Origin: Lutispora saccharofermentans
Lineage (GTDB): Bacteria > Bacillota > Clostridia > Lutisporales > Lutisporaceae
Assembly (NCBI RefSeq): GCF_024363565.1
Contig: NZ_JAJEKE010000003.1
Location: forward strand, 124,001-188,000
Direction of reading: 5' to 3'
Length of the DNA: 64,000 nucleotides
Each line of letters starts with the position of its first letter. The first letter of the stretch is position 1. A program made the position numbers and the translations under genes. Positions 34,139-41,659 of this stretch are shown here, one piece after another. A model generated the notes under the pieces. The model was not told the DNA's origin and did no database searches. It saw nothing but the letters and a program-made list of their open reading frames with translations.

Positions 34139-34558
34139 TTGAAAAAGGGCAAGAAAATGATTCTGCTATGCTTGGCAGTCCTATTTCTCCTATATATTTG
34201 CGAGTCCGTATATATCGGGGCAAAAGTTTTTGCAATGGTAAAAGGTAGCTATGCTACATATGGCGGCGACAACACCTATGCAGATATGGTTTCTGATGAG
34301 ATATATAGAAAAATGTGTTATCGTAACGGATATTTAATTTCTTCTCAGGGAAATACTTCCGTCAAAGAGATAAACAGACTGCTCTTTCCATTGGCGTGCC
34401 ATTGGATCACTGGAGGCAAGGCAACCTACTGGTATACATATGAGATTTATGATGATAGCAACGAACTTGTTGGTGGAAGCTGGAACATTCCCGTTACAAT
34501 TACGGTGGAATTCAGTGGCAGCAGACTAATAGTTACTGATTACTACGAAGCTCCATGA
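34139..34558 (+). CDS. Hypothetical membrane-anchored exported protein
   Basis: A 139-aa protein starting with TTG after AAGGAGGTTTTGCT. Residues about 4-30 (KKMILLCLAVLFLLYICESV within) form a signal anchor, so the rest (about 110 residues, rich in Tyr/Thr/Gly) lies outside the membrane. No lipobox fit: the Cys at 21 lies within the hydrophobic core rather than after a typical L-x-G/A box. Function unknown. Its stop codon overlaps the start of the AraC remnant (ATGA), implying that both were once co-expressed. Confidence 0.65.
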   Translation: MKKGKKMILLCLAVLFLLYICESVYIGAKVFAMVKGSYATYGGDNTYADMVSDEIYRKMCYRNGYLISSQGNTSVKEINRLLFPLACHWITGGKATYWYTYEIYDDSNELVGGSWNIPVTITVEFSGSRLIVTDYYEAP

Positions 34559-34925
34559 AAGAGAATATATTTTATGGCAATAATGTGAATATGATAAAGA
34601 GAGAAGAAGATTGTACCGTTTATAGAATGAAAGATCTGGCAGGAGAAGGTATCTTGACCTTGTACAAGGTGTTTCCCGGTATTGATTTGATGTACAATGA
34701 TTTTCATATGCAAAGCTGCTTTTCAAAGCTATTTATGGGACCTCCGTCTATGCATACATGCGTTCCTACCGTATGCATGCTGCGGCTTTGATGCTGCGCA
34801 AGACCAAGGATAATATTACGACCATTGCGGGCAGGGTAGGCTACAATAATCCAAGCAAATTTGCCGCTGCTTTCAAAGAATTGATAGGCATGTCCCCTGG
34901 CAAATATAGAAAAAATTTTGCTTGA
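34555..34925 (+). pseudogene. AraC family regulator pseudogene
   Basis: The first ~55 codons read like the start of an AraC-type protein (EGILTLYKVFPGIDLMYNDFHMQSC). Near 34720 the frame shifts and continues directly in the C-terminal DNA-binding domain: AIYGTSVYAYMRSYRMHAAA, LRKTKDNITTIAGRVGYNNP and FAAAFKELIGMSPGKYRKN, ending at TGA 34923-34925. About 150 residues in the middle and the frame are lost, so no working regulator can be made. Confidence 0.8.
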
Positions 34926-35033
34926 CCGGGGGGAGGTTCCGGTATGATGTCAGATCCGGCTTTCCCCCGAATTTAAGTTCTGCGCTTAATAGCTTCAGAG
35001 TCATGCTCAAGGCCAGCGGCCGGAATCTAGTAT

Positions 35034-36155
35034 CTACAGACTAACCCTCCTATATACCTCCAACGTTTCCTTCACTGTTTTATCCCAGGAATACATAGCC
35101 GCTCTCTCCAGTGCTCTTCTGCTCATATCTGCATATAGCTCCTCGTCCTCAATCAGGCGCAGCAGATTAGAACCGATAGCTTCATAATCCTTTGGAGAGA
35201 CTGTGATAGCCCCTTCTCCGGCTACTTCGGGCAATGAAGTTATGTTTGAGGTTATTACGGGAGTTCCGCAGGCCATCGACTCTACTACAGGGAGGCCAAA
35301 GCCTTCGTACAATGAAGGGTAAACAAAAACAGAAGCGGCACTGTAAAACCACGGCATATCATTCACAGGTATGAAGCCTGTGAATATGCAGCAGTCACTG
35401 ATCTTCAGCTCATCGCAAAGCTTGACCAAATCCTCATAGGAACGCCCGGCTTTGCCTAAAATCACAACCTTATAGTTCTTTTTCAGCTTTTCTTTAATAT
35501 GAGCATAGGCTAAAAGCAAGGATTGTATGTTTTTTCTGGGATTAAATCCACCCACATACAGGAAGAATTCGTCCTCAATGCCATATTTCTGCTTTATGTA
35601 AGCCTTTGCCGCATTTTTATTTATTGGAGTATAAATATCCTCTGCCGCTAATCTGCTTACAAATACCTTGTCACCTGGTATGCCCAGCTCTCTGCAGATG
35701 TCAGCCTTTGAAAACTCGGATACTGTAAGTATTGCATCACTATTCTCCAATATTTCGGGGATGCTATCCAAAAACTTCTTGCAATAATAGGGCCCGACTG
35801 TCTCAGGCATAGTTATCGGTATTACGTCATGAAGGGTAACAACAAAGGGACATATCTTCTTTTTGGGCATGCCTATGCCGTTCTGAGGTATATGATATAA
35901 GTCCACCCTTCTATCCAGGAGCACCTCCGTTATCTGAAGCTCTTCCCAGAACTTATCCTTTCTGAGGTTATCCACAGGTGTTTTGTGAAAATTATCTCCC
36001 CAAATAAAGCTGTATTCAGATTCCTGGGGTATTAAAACATAATAATGATTATATCTGTCTAATTGGCTTTGCTTGTTGATGAGCTGGTATACATAAGTGC
36101 CGATACCCGTTCCGCGGTACCAAAATGCAGCTCTGCCGTCTATACCTATTATCAT
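35034..36155 (-). CDS. GT4-type glycosyltransferase (second coat-associated copy)
   Basis: A 373-aa GT-B fold glycosyltransferase, clearly a paralogue of the one at 21606-22730: GRAAFWYRGTGIGTYVYQL at the start, DVIPITMPETVGPYY (about 113), LYVGGFNPRKNIQSLLLAY (about 205) and the donor-site YEGFGLPVVESMACGTPVI (about 278). The start has TTAGGAGGTGACCAAACCTAA in front (21 nt apart in total; core AGGAGGTGA). It is divergent from the CotS/yabG genes across a spacer that holds four DnaA boxes. A role in glycan synthesis for the spore surface is inferred from two independent placements beside CotS genes. Confidence 0.9.
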   Translation of the reverse strand: MIIGIDGRAAFWYRGTGIGTYVYQLINKQSQLDRYNHYYVLIPQESEYSFIWGDNFHKTPVDNLRKDKFWEELQITEVLLDRRVDLYHIPQNGIGMPKKKICPFVVTLHDVIPITMPETVGPYYCKKFLDSIPEILENSDAILTVSEFSKADICRELGIPGDKVFVSRLAAEDIYTPINKNAAKAYIKQKYGIEDEFFLYVGGFNPRKNIQSLLLAYAHIKEKLKKNYKVVILGKAGRSYEDLVKLCDELKISDCCIFTGFIPVNDMPWFYSAASVFVYPSLYEGFGLPVVESMACGTPVITSNITSLPEVAGEGAITVSPKDYEAIGSNLLRLIEDEELYADMSRRALERAAMYSWDKTVKETLEVYRRVSL

Positions 36156-36256
36156 TTAGGTTTGGTCACCTCCTAAATCTTCTAGTGAATGAATAACTAC
36201 TTTATCATATGAATATTTTAGATTTTATTGCTATGATTTTAAAAATTTGGCTTAAA

Positions 36257-36361
36257 TTATCCACAGCTTGTTAACAAAGACAAACTATTGAGCCTCAATA
36301 CATAAGAATTTCCTTCTAGGGCTTTTGGCTTATTCACAATATGTGGATAGCCTGTGCATAA
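36257..36361. promoter_or_regulatory. Cluster of four DnaA boxes in an AT-rich spacer
   Basis: Consensus TTATNCACA boxes: TTATCCACA at 36257-36265 (+), TTATTCACA at 36330-36338 (+), TTATGCACA at 36353-36361 (-) and, with one mismatch, CTATCCACA at 36342-36350 (-). Three exact 9-mers and one near match in 105 bp is far above chance. The 359-bp spacer between the glycosyltransferase and CotS copy 4 contains no gene and is otherwise AT-rich. Since no dnaA/dnaN is present, I call it a DnaA-box cluster rather than oriC. Confidence 0.7.
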
Positions 36362-36459
36362 CTTGTTAGAAATTATAGGTAATTTGTTAATAATGGAGGG
36401 CATATAGTCATATTATTAAAGGATGATTCTAATGCAAAACTTTATTTAAAAGACCTGAA

Positions 36460-36504
36460 AGGAATACATTCACCCTGAGCTCTGAATTCTGAGCTCTATT
36501 CTAA
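36460..36504. repeat. Period-7 repeat with AGGAATAC core
   Basis: AGGAATACA is followed by CATTCACCC and 7-nt units TGAGCTC, TGAATTC, TGAGCTC. The same arrangement occurs at 19005-19052 and, inverted, at 44104-44151. It ends directly before the Shine-Dalgarno of CotS copy 4. Confidence 0.65.
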
Positions 36505-36514
36505 GGAGGTTTAT

Positions 36515-37507
36515 ATGGATATTGAAGCTATTGCATCAAGATTTAACATAAAGGTTAAAGGGATAAAGCCCTTAAGAGGAGTATACATGGCTTATACGGA
36601 CAAGGGGATCAAGATTATCAAAGAATCAAAAAAAGATCCAGAGAAGCTTCTATATATACATGGTATGAAAGAATATATATATAGGAGGGGCTTTCATAAT
36701 CTGGACAGATTTTTGATTTCCAATCAAGGGCTGCCTTTTGTCGCTGATGAAGGAAGAATATTCATCATGGAGGATTTTATATCGGGAAGAGAATGCAGCT
36801 TCTCAAATCCTTATGACCGTTCTGCGGCCATGAGAACCCTTGCTCAATTGCATATATACGGGCAGGGATACATAACCCCGGTAGGTGCAGCAGAGAGAAA
36901 CGATATAGGAAAGTGGGAGAACAACTATACAAAGAGAATAAACAATATGCTGGATTCGAAAAAAGCTGTGATTCAAAAGAAGGACAAGGATGAATTCGAT
37001 AAAATGTTTTTAGAAGATGTTGATTTCTTCGTAGAGATGGCCTGGAGAGCCTATGATACATTGAAAAGCTCTAGATACAAAGAGCTGTGCAAAGCGGCGG
37101 AGGCGTTAAAGCCCATATGCCATCATGATTATACATACCACAACATTATAATAGGGAAGCAGGGCAGAGTGGACATAATAGACTTTGACTACAGCTGCCA
37201 CGAGCTGTCCTGCTATGATGTGGCTGCGGTCATGCAGAGGGTGATGCGCAGGTTCTCCTTTGATATAGATATAGCCATGGATATGCTGACAGATTATGAC
37301 ATGGTAAAGCCTATCACTGATGACGAACTACTGTTGATATTATCCCTGTCGGAATTCCCTCAGAGGTTTTGGCGGATCACGGAGAGGTACTACAGTGGGA
37401 AAAGAGAGTGGTCCAAGAAAAAGTTCATCAAAAAATATTATGAGACGGTGGATGATAAAGCATTCATGATGGATTTTGTAAATGATTTTAGAAATATAAT
37501 AACATGA
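36515..37507 (+). CDS. CotS family spore-coat kinase-like protein (copy 4)
   Basis: A 330-aa CotS-type protein with intact catalytic residues: ICHHDYTYHNIII (about residue 203) and VDIIDFDYSCHE (about 220). The C-terminal signature FPQRFWRITERYYSGKREW corresponds to FPQDFWQ in the copies at 23-26 kb, to which it is less similar than they are to each other. CTAAGGAGGTTTAT precedes the ATG. It lies 82 bp upstream of yabG but a sigma-K-like promoter stands between, so the two are probably separate late-sporulation units. Confidence 0.88.
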   Translation: MDIEAIASRFNIKVKGIKPLRGVYMAYTDKGIKIIKESKKDPEKLLYIHGMKEYIYRRGFHNLDRFLISNQGLPFVADEGRIFIMEDFISGRECSFSNPYDRSAAMRTLAQLHIYGQGYITPVGAAERNDIGKWENNYTKRINNMLDSKKAVIQKKDKDEFDKMFLEDVDFFVEMAWRAYDTLKSSRYKELCKAAEALKPICHHDYTYHNIIIGKQGRVDIIDFDYSCHELSCYDVAAVMQRVMRRFSFDIDIAMDMLTDYDMVKPITDDELLLILSLSEFPQRFWRITERYYSGKREWSKKKFIKKYYETVDDKAFMMDFVNDFRNIIT

Positions 37508-37524
37508 GTCAAAAAAACTCCTGT

Positions 37525-37553
37525 CACCCCATATATAGGGACTACATAGTATA
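37525..37553 (+). promoter_or_regulatory. Candidate sigma-K promoter of yabG
   Basis: CACC at 37525-37528, a 16-bp spacer and CATAGTATA at 37545-37553 match the sigma-K pattern in full (ACm, 16, CATAnnnTA). In Bacillus subtilis yabG is a sigma-K gene, so the position and the expected regulation agree. Confidence 0.7.
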
Positions 37554-37589
37554 TAGTATAACTTCCAATAGTTTAGGGGTGATGGCGCA

Positions 37590-38465
37590 GTGGTGATTAA
37601 GCCTGGTGATATTGTGGGAAGAAAATCCTATGGCTGCGATGTAGTTTTCAAAGTGTGCAATATAGTAGAAAACAGGGATAAGGGTAAAACTGTTCTACTG
37701 AAGGGCGTGAACGTAAGGCTCCTGGCAGATTCGCCGGAAGCAGATTTGATACCCATGTCCGAAGAAGATGTAGACAGAGATAGAGAAGTTTTTGCAAGGA
37801 AGATCAGTGAATCCGGCAAAAGCAAGACAAACAAAAAAAGGGGAAGTCAAGAGAGACAAGAAGCCAATGTGTTTAAGAAGCCTGGCCGGGTTCTTCATTT
37901 GGATGGTGATGGTGAATATCTGAAGCTTTGTTTGAATGAATATGAAAATATGGGCATAGAGGCCTTTGGATATGAGTTGAGAGAAGAAGAACAGCCGAAG
38001 CATATTAAAGAGCTGTTAAAAGAAGTGAAGCCGGATATTTTAGTTGTAACGGGACATGACGGCTTACTCAAGGATAGCAAGGACTTATCGGATATTAACA
38101 GCTACAGAAATTCAAGCAGCTTTATACAATCTGTAAAGGAAGCTAGGATGTTTCAGCCTTCTTTGGATGAGCTTGTGATCATTGCCGGCGCCTGCCAATC
38201 TCATTATGAGGCGATCCTTGAGGCTGGAGCAAACTTTGCCAGCTCTCCCGATAGGATATTGATACACGCATTGGATCCTGTTAAAGCATGTTCAAAGGTG
38301 GCTTTAGCTCCTATAGACAAGATAGTATCCTCCGAGGAGATTTCCCAAATCACCGTATCGGGAATAAACGGAATAGGAGGGCTTCAGACCAGAGGCAAAT
38401 ATAGAGACGGTGCTCCAAAACCCCGCTATAAATATAAGCAGGGGGGAGACGGAAATGCAATGTAA
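37590..38465 (+). CDS. yabG: Sporulation-specific cysteine protease YabG
   Basis: A 291-aa YabG protein, which in the mother cell cleaves coat proteins and prepares them for cross-linking. It starts MVIKPGDIVGRKSYGCDVVF, has the Lys/Arg-rich linker near residue 75-90 and the conserved segment LVVTGHDGLLKDSKD (about 150) with the probable catalytic histidine, and VIIAGACQSHYEAILEAGAN (about 195), which carries the likely catalytic cysteine. It ends with the family's GGLQTRGKYRDGAPKP. It begins with GTG codons (37590, 37593) after AGGGGTGATGG. A sigma-K-like promoter lies upstream and the SpoIID-like gene overlaps its end by 11 bp. Confidence 0.95.
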   Translation: MVIKPGDIVGRKSYGCDVVFKVCNIVENRDKGKTVLLKGVNVRLLADSPEADLIPMSEEDVDRDREVFARKISESGKSKTNKKRGSQERQEANVFKKPGRVLHLDGDGEYLKLCLNEYENMGIEAFGYELREEEQPKHIKELLKEVKPDILVVTGHDGLLKDSKDLSDINSYRNSSSFIQSVKEARMFQPSLDELVIIAGACQSHYEAILEAGANFASSPDRILIHALDPVKACSKVALAPIDKIVSSEEISQITVSGINGIGGLQTRGKYRDGAPKPRYKYKQGGDGNAM

Positions 38466-39846
38466 TATATTTGATTGGGAAAGCTCTACAGAGTATTCCG
38501 TCCCCATGTGGGAATTGATAGGCAGGATGGCTGCTTTCAATATCAAGGAAACCTCTCATCAGGAAGCTGCAAAATGCTTTGCGATCATTGCCAGGACGGA
38601 GCTGGCGAGAAAGCTTCATATATATGGCGGGTCCGGCTGTGAAAAGCACAAAGGCTGCGAGCTTTGCACCGAGCCCGGCCACTGCCTTGAATTGGGTCTG
38701 CCTAAGATCAACATCAGTGAAAGGGTAAGGGCGGCGGTAAGGGACACAGGAAACCTGATCATAACCTTTGACGGAAAGCCTATAAAGCCATACTGCCACT
38801 ACAGATGCGGCGGGGCTACGGAAAATTCGGAAAATGTGATAGGAAACCGTATCACTTACCTTAGGAAGGTTTTCTGCGAATACTGCCGCACGGTTGATGA
38901 TGAAGGGAAGGATAAGTTTTTCTCCCTTGAGGAGCTGGAGAGGCTTTTAAATATCAAGATCGAAAAGCCTAAAGATGTCTACTATGATATAAAGGGTATT
39001 TTTGAGAACCTGGATATAGATGAACAAGGCAGAATAAAGTCTTTGAACATAGGAGGCAAGTTTTTTAAAGGCACTGAGATAGTAGAAAGATTAGGCCTGA
39101 ACTCCACCAGATTCAACTATATGCCTGTACGATTCCTCATAAGCTGCATAGGGATCGGCCATGGTCTGGGCCTTTGCATCACCGGAGCCGAAGAAATGGC
39201 CAGAAGAGGAATGAGCTATGAAGACATTTTGTACTATTATTATACAGGCATAAAGCTTGAAGAGATGGAGATGCCGGAAGAAGATAAGCCCTTGAAGGGC
39301 AAGACAATTGCATTGGATGCGGCTTCCGGAGAGGATGACAGCTATGAAGGCAAAGGCCCCGGAGGTCTCAGGGAGGGTGAGGCAAACCTGAAAATAGTGC
39401 TGGAGTTAGAAATGCTGCTGAAAGAGGCTGGAGCCAAGGTTTTTCTCACCAGAACAGGGAAGAAGCATATTAATCTCTCAGAACGGGCTGAGATTGCAAA
39501 CGGGATGAAGCCTGACTTTTTCATATCTATCTGTCAAAGCGTTTTTCCCAACGGAAGTGCCTCAGGCACTGAAGCTTACCATTATAGAGAAGATAAAGAG
39601 GCTGCTAAGCTGGGCAGTATGATCCTGGAAGAAATCAGCCCGGAGATGAAATGCAGAAACAGGGGCTTGAGGACGGCAGATCTTTATATCCTCAAAGAGG
39701 TCAAATGCAGCACCCTCCAGCTGAATATACTGTATATCACAAATCCGGAGGATGAAAAGAAGCTTGCTGACCCGGATATGAGGAGAAAAGCAGCAAGGGC
39801 TATTGAGAGAGGCATAATAAGGTATTATGGGCAAATGGGCAAATAG
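38455..39846 (+). CDS. SpoIID-type lytic protein fused to a degenerate amidase_3 domain
   Basis: A 463-aa fusion. Residues about 5-265 match SpoIID/LytB: HQEAAKCFAIIARTELARKL corresponds to the EALKAQAVAARTYAL helix, followed by YCHYRCGGATENSENV (about 108) and GIGHGLGLCITGAEEMARRG (about 231). Residues about 283-463 match N-acetylmuramoyl-L-alanine amidase type 3, but the zinc motif DPGHGG reads DAASGE and the second histidine motif SIHAN reads SICQS. So the amidase half should not bind zinc or cut, while the SpoIID half appears complete. The ATG at 38455 follows GGGGGGAGACGGAA inside yabG. No signal peptide or membrane segment is seen, unlike true SpoIID; coupling to yabG suggests a late mother-cell role. 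Confidence 0.82.
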   Translation: MQCNIFDWESSTEYSVPMWELIGRMAAFNIKETSHQEAAKCFAIIARTELARKLHIYGGSGCEKHKGCELCTEPGHCLELGLPKINISERVRAAVRDTGNLIITFDGKPIKPYCHYRCGGATENSENVIGNRITYLRKVFCEYCRTVDDEGKDKFFSLEELERLLNIKIEKPKDVYYDIKGIFENLDIDEQGRIKSLNIGGKFFKGTEIVERLGLNSTRFNYMPVRFLISCIGIGHGLGLCITGAEEMARRGMSYEDILYYYYTGIKLEEMEMPEEDKPLKGKTIALDAASGEDDSYEGKGPGGLREGEANLKIVLELEMLLKEAGAKVFLTRTGKKHINLSERAEIANGMKPDFFISICQSVFPNGSASGTEAYHYREDKEAAKLGSMILEEISPEMKCRNRGLRTADLYILKEVKCSTLQLNILYITNPEDEKKLADPDMRRKAARAIERGIIRYYGQMGK

Positions 39847-39871
39847 TTAATAGCCAAAAACCAGAGGCAAT

Positions 39872-39906
39872 AAAAAAATTCAGTGGCAGGACCACTGAAT
39901 TTTTTT
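39872..39906. terminator. Bidirectional terminator between converging genes
   Basis: AAAAAAATTCAGTGG, loop CAGGA, CCACTGAATTTTTTT: a 15-bp perfect stem with A-run and T-run on either side. It can end both the SpoIID-like transcript (+) and the NCS1 permease transcript (-). Confidence 0.92.
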
Positions 39907-39908
39907 AT

Positions 39909-41207
39909 CTATGCATTAACCTTGTGATTATCATTCTTCATTACTGCATTCATAACCGGAACCATAAGAGCTGCCGCAATAATGCCCTGGAGAGGAGGAA
40001 TGCCTATACCGAACTTGTTGGTCAAATAAGCAACAAGTGTTCCGATGAGGTAAGCAGCAAGGTTAGCCACTCGAACGGACTTGAACTCGACCTTATTTAT
40101 ATTTGGAATATTTCCCTTCCAAACGAAAAGGTAATCGCCTATGATGGTACCGCCGAGCGGAGGAATAAATATTCCAAGCGCAACCAAAAAGGGTATGAAG
40201 AAGTTGTATACTCCTGTTACTGCAAGGACTGTTGCTATGGCAACACCCCCTATTATAAAAGGCTTCTTGTCGCTCTTGTTGAAAAATTCTGATCCTGCCA
40301 CACCAAAGGCATATGCTGCTGCATCGTTGGTAGTCCAGATATTGATTGTCAATATTACTAAAGCAAAGAAAACGATGCCCATCTGCATAAATACTTCTAC
40401 TATATCAGGAAGCTGGAAAGCTATAGCACCGATACCGCCGGCAAATATCATAAGGCCGTTGCCGAAGAAAAAGGCCAGCAATGCTGCTATGAAGCTGACT
40501 TTTGCACTCTTCGCAAATCTGGACCAGTTAGCTACCTGTGTACCGGCTGATGCAAAGGTGCCCACTATGATTGTAAGGGCTGTGGTCATAGCCATTGGCT
40601 CTCCTGAGGGTGCTATTGCAGCTAGGGCTGCCCAGGAACCTGCTTTTTGAATACCGAGGATGGGTGTCCATATAGTAAGTATGAGTATGAGAGGTATTGC
40701 AATATAGGATACTATTTCCATAGCTTTAAACCCGTATACTGCAGTTATGCCCATGACTATACACCAGAACAATGTCCAAAATATAAAGGAATTAGGCATA
40801 TTGAGAGCTTTAACAAATATCTCTGCAACATATGCGGCAGAAACAGCGTACCAGCCCAGCTGGGTTCCTCCCAATAAAAAGCTGGCCCATTTAGAACCTG
40901 CTGTTCCAAGGGTATAACGAGAGAGAAGAACCGAAGTCAAACCTGATTTTGTACCGATAACAGACATAATTGCTACATAGAGACCAAGAATCAGATTCCC
41001 TATAACCATAGCCTGCAAGAATTTGTTCAGACCGAATGAGGCAGCTACTTGCCCGCCTGCAACCATTGTAGGGCTAAAGAAGGTTAGTCCTAACAAAACG
41101 GCTGAGAGAGGAAGAAGGCCGACTCTAGCGCTTTGAGGCACGTGGTCTAATGGATAATCCTTGTCGATGTTTTGATCCTGGTTTTGGTTTTTGTTTTGTC
41201 CCATCAT
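39909..41207 (-). CDS. NCS1 family nucleobase:cation symporter (CodB-like), copy 1
   Basis: A 432-aa transporter with 12 predicted membrane segments, of the cytosine permease branch of NCS1. A hydrophilic Gln/Asn-rich N-terminus leads to DYPLDHVPQSARVGLLPLSA, and the substrate-site segments TFFSPTMVAGGQVAASFG (about 42), GGTQLGWYAVSAAYVAEIF (about 113) and TINIWTTNDAAAYAFG (about 280) are conserved. It imports cytosine, or a similar nucleobase or hydantoin, with Na+ or H+. It is about 85% identical by eye to copy 2 downstream at 41660-42970, a tandem duplication. GGAGG lies 4 or 7 nt before two adjacent ATG codons. A palindrome shared with copy 2 and the deaminase gene sits just in front. Confidence 0.92.
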   Translation of the reverse strand: MMGQNKNQNQDQNIDKDYPLDHVPQSARVGLLPLSAVLLGLTFFSPTMVAGGQVAASFGLNKFLQAMVIGNLILGLYVAIMSVIGTKSGLTSVLLSRYTLGTAGSKWASFLLGGTQLGWYAVSAAYVAEIFVKALNMPNSFIFWTLFWCIVMGITAVYGFKAMEIVSYIAIPLILILTIWTPILGIQKAGSWAALAAIAPSGEPMAMTTALTIIVGTFASAGTQVANWSRFAKSAKVSFIAALLAFFFGNGLMIFAGGIGAIAFQLPDIVEVFMQMGIVFFALVILTINIWTTNDAAAYAFGVAGSEFFNKSDKKPFIIGGVAIATVLAVTGVYNFFIPFLVALGIFIPPLGGTIIGDYLFVWKGNIPNINKVEFKSVRVANLAAYLIGTLVAYLTNKFGIGIPPLQGIIAAALMVPVMNAVMKNDNHKVNA

Positions 41208-41220
41208 TAAACCTCCTAAA

Positions 41221-41235
41221 TTTCGTCATATGAAA
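41221..41235. promoter_or_regulatory. Shared nucleobase-regulon palindrome, site 1
   Basis: TTTCGTCATATGAAA has the TTTC-N7-GAAA form found also at 42984-42998 and 44413-44427. It lies 14 bp from the permease start, next to the ribosome binding site, where a bound repressor would stop transcription. Confidence 0.6.
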
Positions 41236-41355
41236 CTATGATTTATTAATATGAAATTGATATATATATTCTATATTTTTTTAAAATATCCTTTTTTCCA
41301 ACATAAATTTTTATCATTTTTTTAACCCATAAAAAATATAAATTTGCCTTGCAAT

Positions 41356-41411
41356 TTGAACGAGACTTCATTCAGAGGGGGATTCAACCCCCACTGAATG
41401 TTAGTTCAGTG
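41356..41411 (+). repeat. Structured repeat, copy B (short form)
   Basis: Identical in its first 48 bp to copy A (2408), then missing 72 bp between two GTTAGT words, one in the middle and one at the end of the full form. Loss by recombination between these 6-bp direct repeats explains the short form. It keeps the outer TGAAC/GTTCA pair and the first hairpin. It lies between the two tandem permease genes. Confidence 0.75.
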
Positions 41412-41480
41412 ATAAACTTTCAAGTTTCTGGGAAGGCTTCTAATGGAAGCCGCATTTGCCGATACAGCAGCTATAAGTAG

Positions 41481-41518
41481 AATGGTATGCATATCTGTAC
41501 ACGGATATGCATACCATT
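41481..41518. repeat. Perfect 15-bp inverted repeat (hairpin 1)
   Basis: AATGGTATGCATATC and its exact complement GATATGCATACCATT are separated by 8 nt. There is no T-run, so it is not a standard terminator. A second hairpin of the same size follows 21 bp later. Confidence 0.75.
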
Positions 41519-41539
41519 TATATATTCCGCTATAGTAAA

Positions 41540-41584
41540 ATAGCATCCATGTATATACTATACGTGACTATACATGGATGCTAT
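41540..41584. repeat. Perfect 16-bp inverted repeat (hairpin 2)
   Basis: ATAGCATCCATGTATA and TATACATGGATGCTAT around a 13-nt loop. Together with hairpin 1 and the terminator at 41618 it gives three hairpins in 170 bp between the tandem permease genes. Origin unknown; ends of a small mobile sequence are possible. Confidence 0.75.
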
Positions 41585-41617
41585 TGCTTATGAAGCCTCG
41601 ATCAACGAGCAATAAAA

Positions 41618-41647
41618 AAGCAATGGCAGTTTGATTTGCCATTGCTT
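41618..41647 (-). terminator. Terminator of NCS1 permease copy 2
   Basis: AAGCAATGGCA/TGCCATTGCTT stem with an 8-nt loop; on the minus strand it ends in a run of six T. It lies 12 bp behind the permease stop codon. Confidence 0.85.
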
Positions 41648-41659
41648 ATCGAAACTTGA

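Noticed and set aside
36156-36514. Chromosomal replication origin (oriC)
   Set aside because: DnaA boxes and AT-rich DNA are present, but dnaA/dnaN are not next to it and flanking genes are coat-related. I report it as a DnaA-box cluster only.
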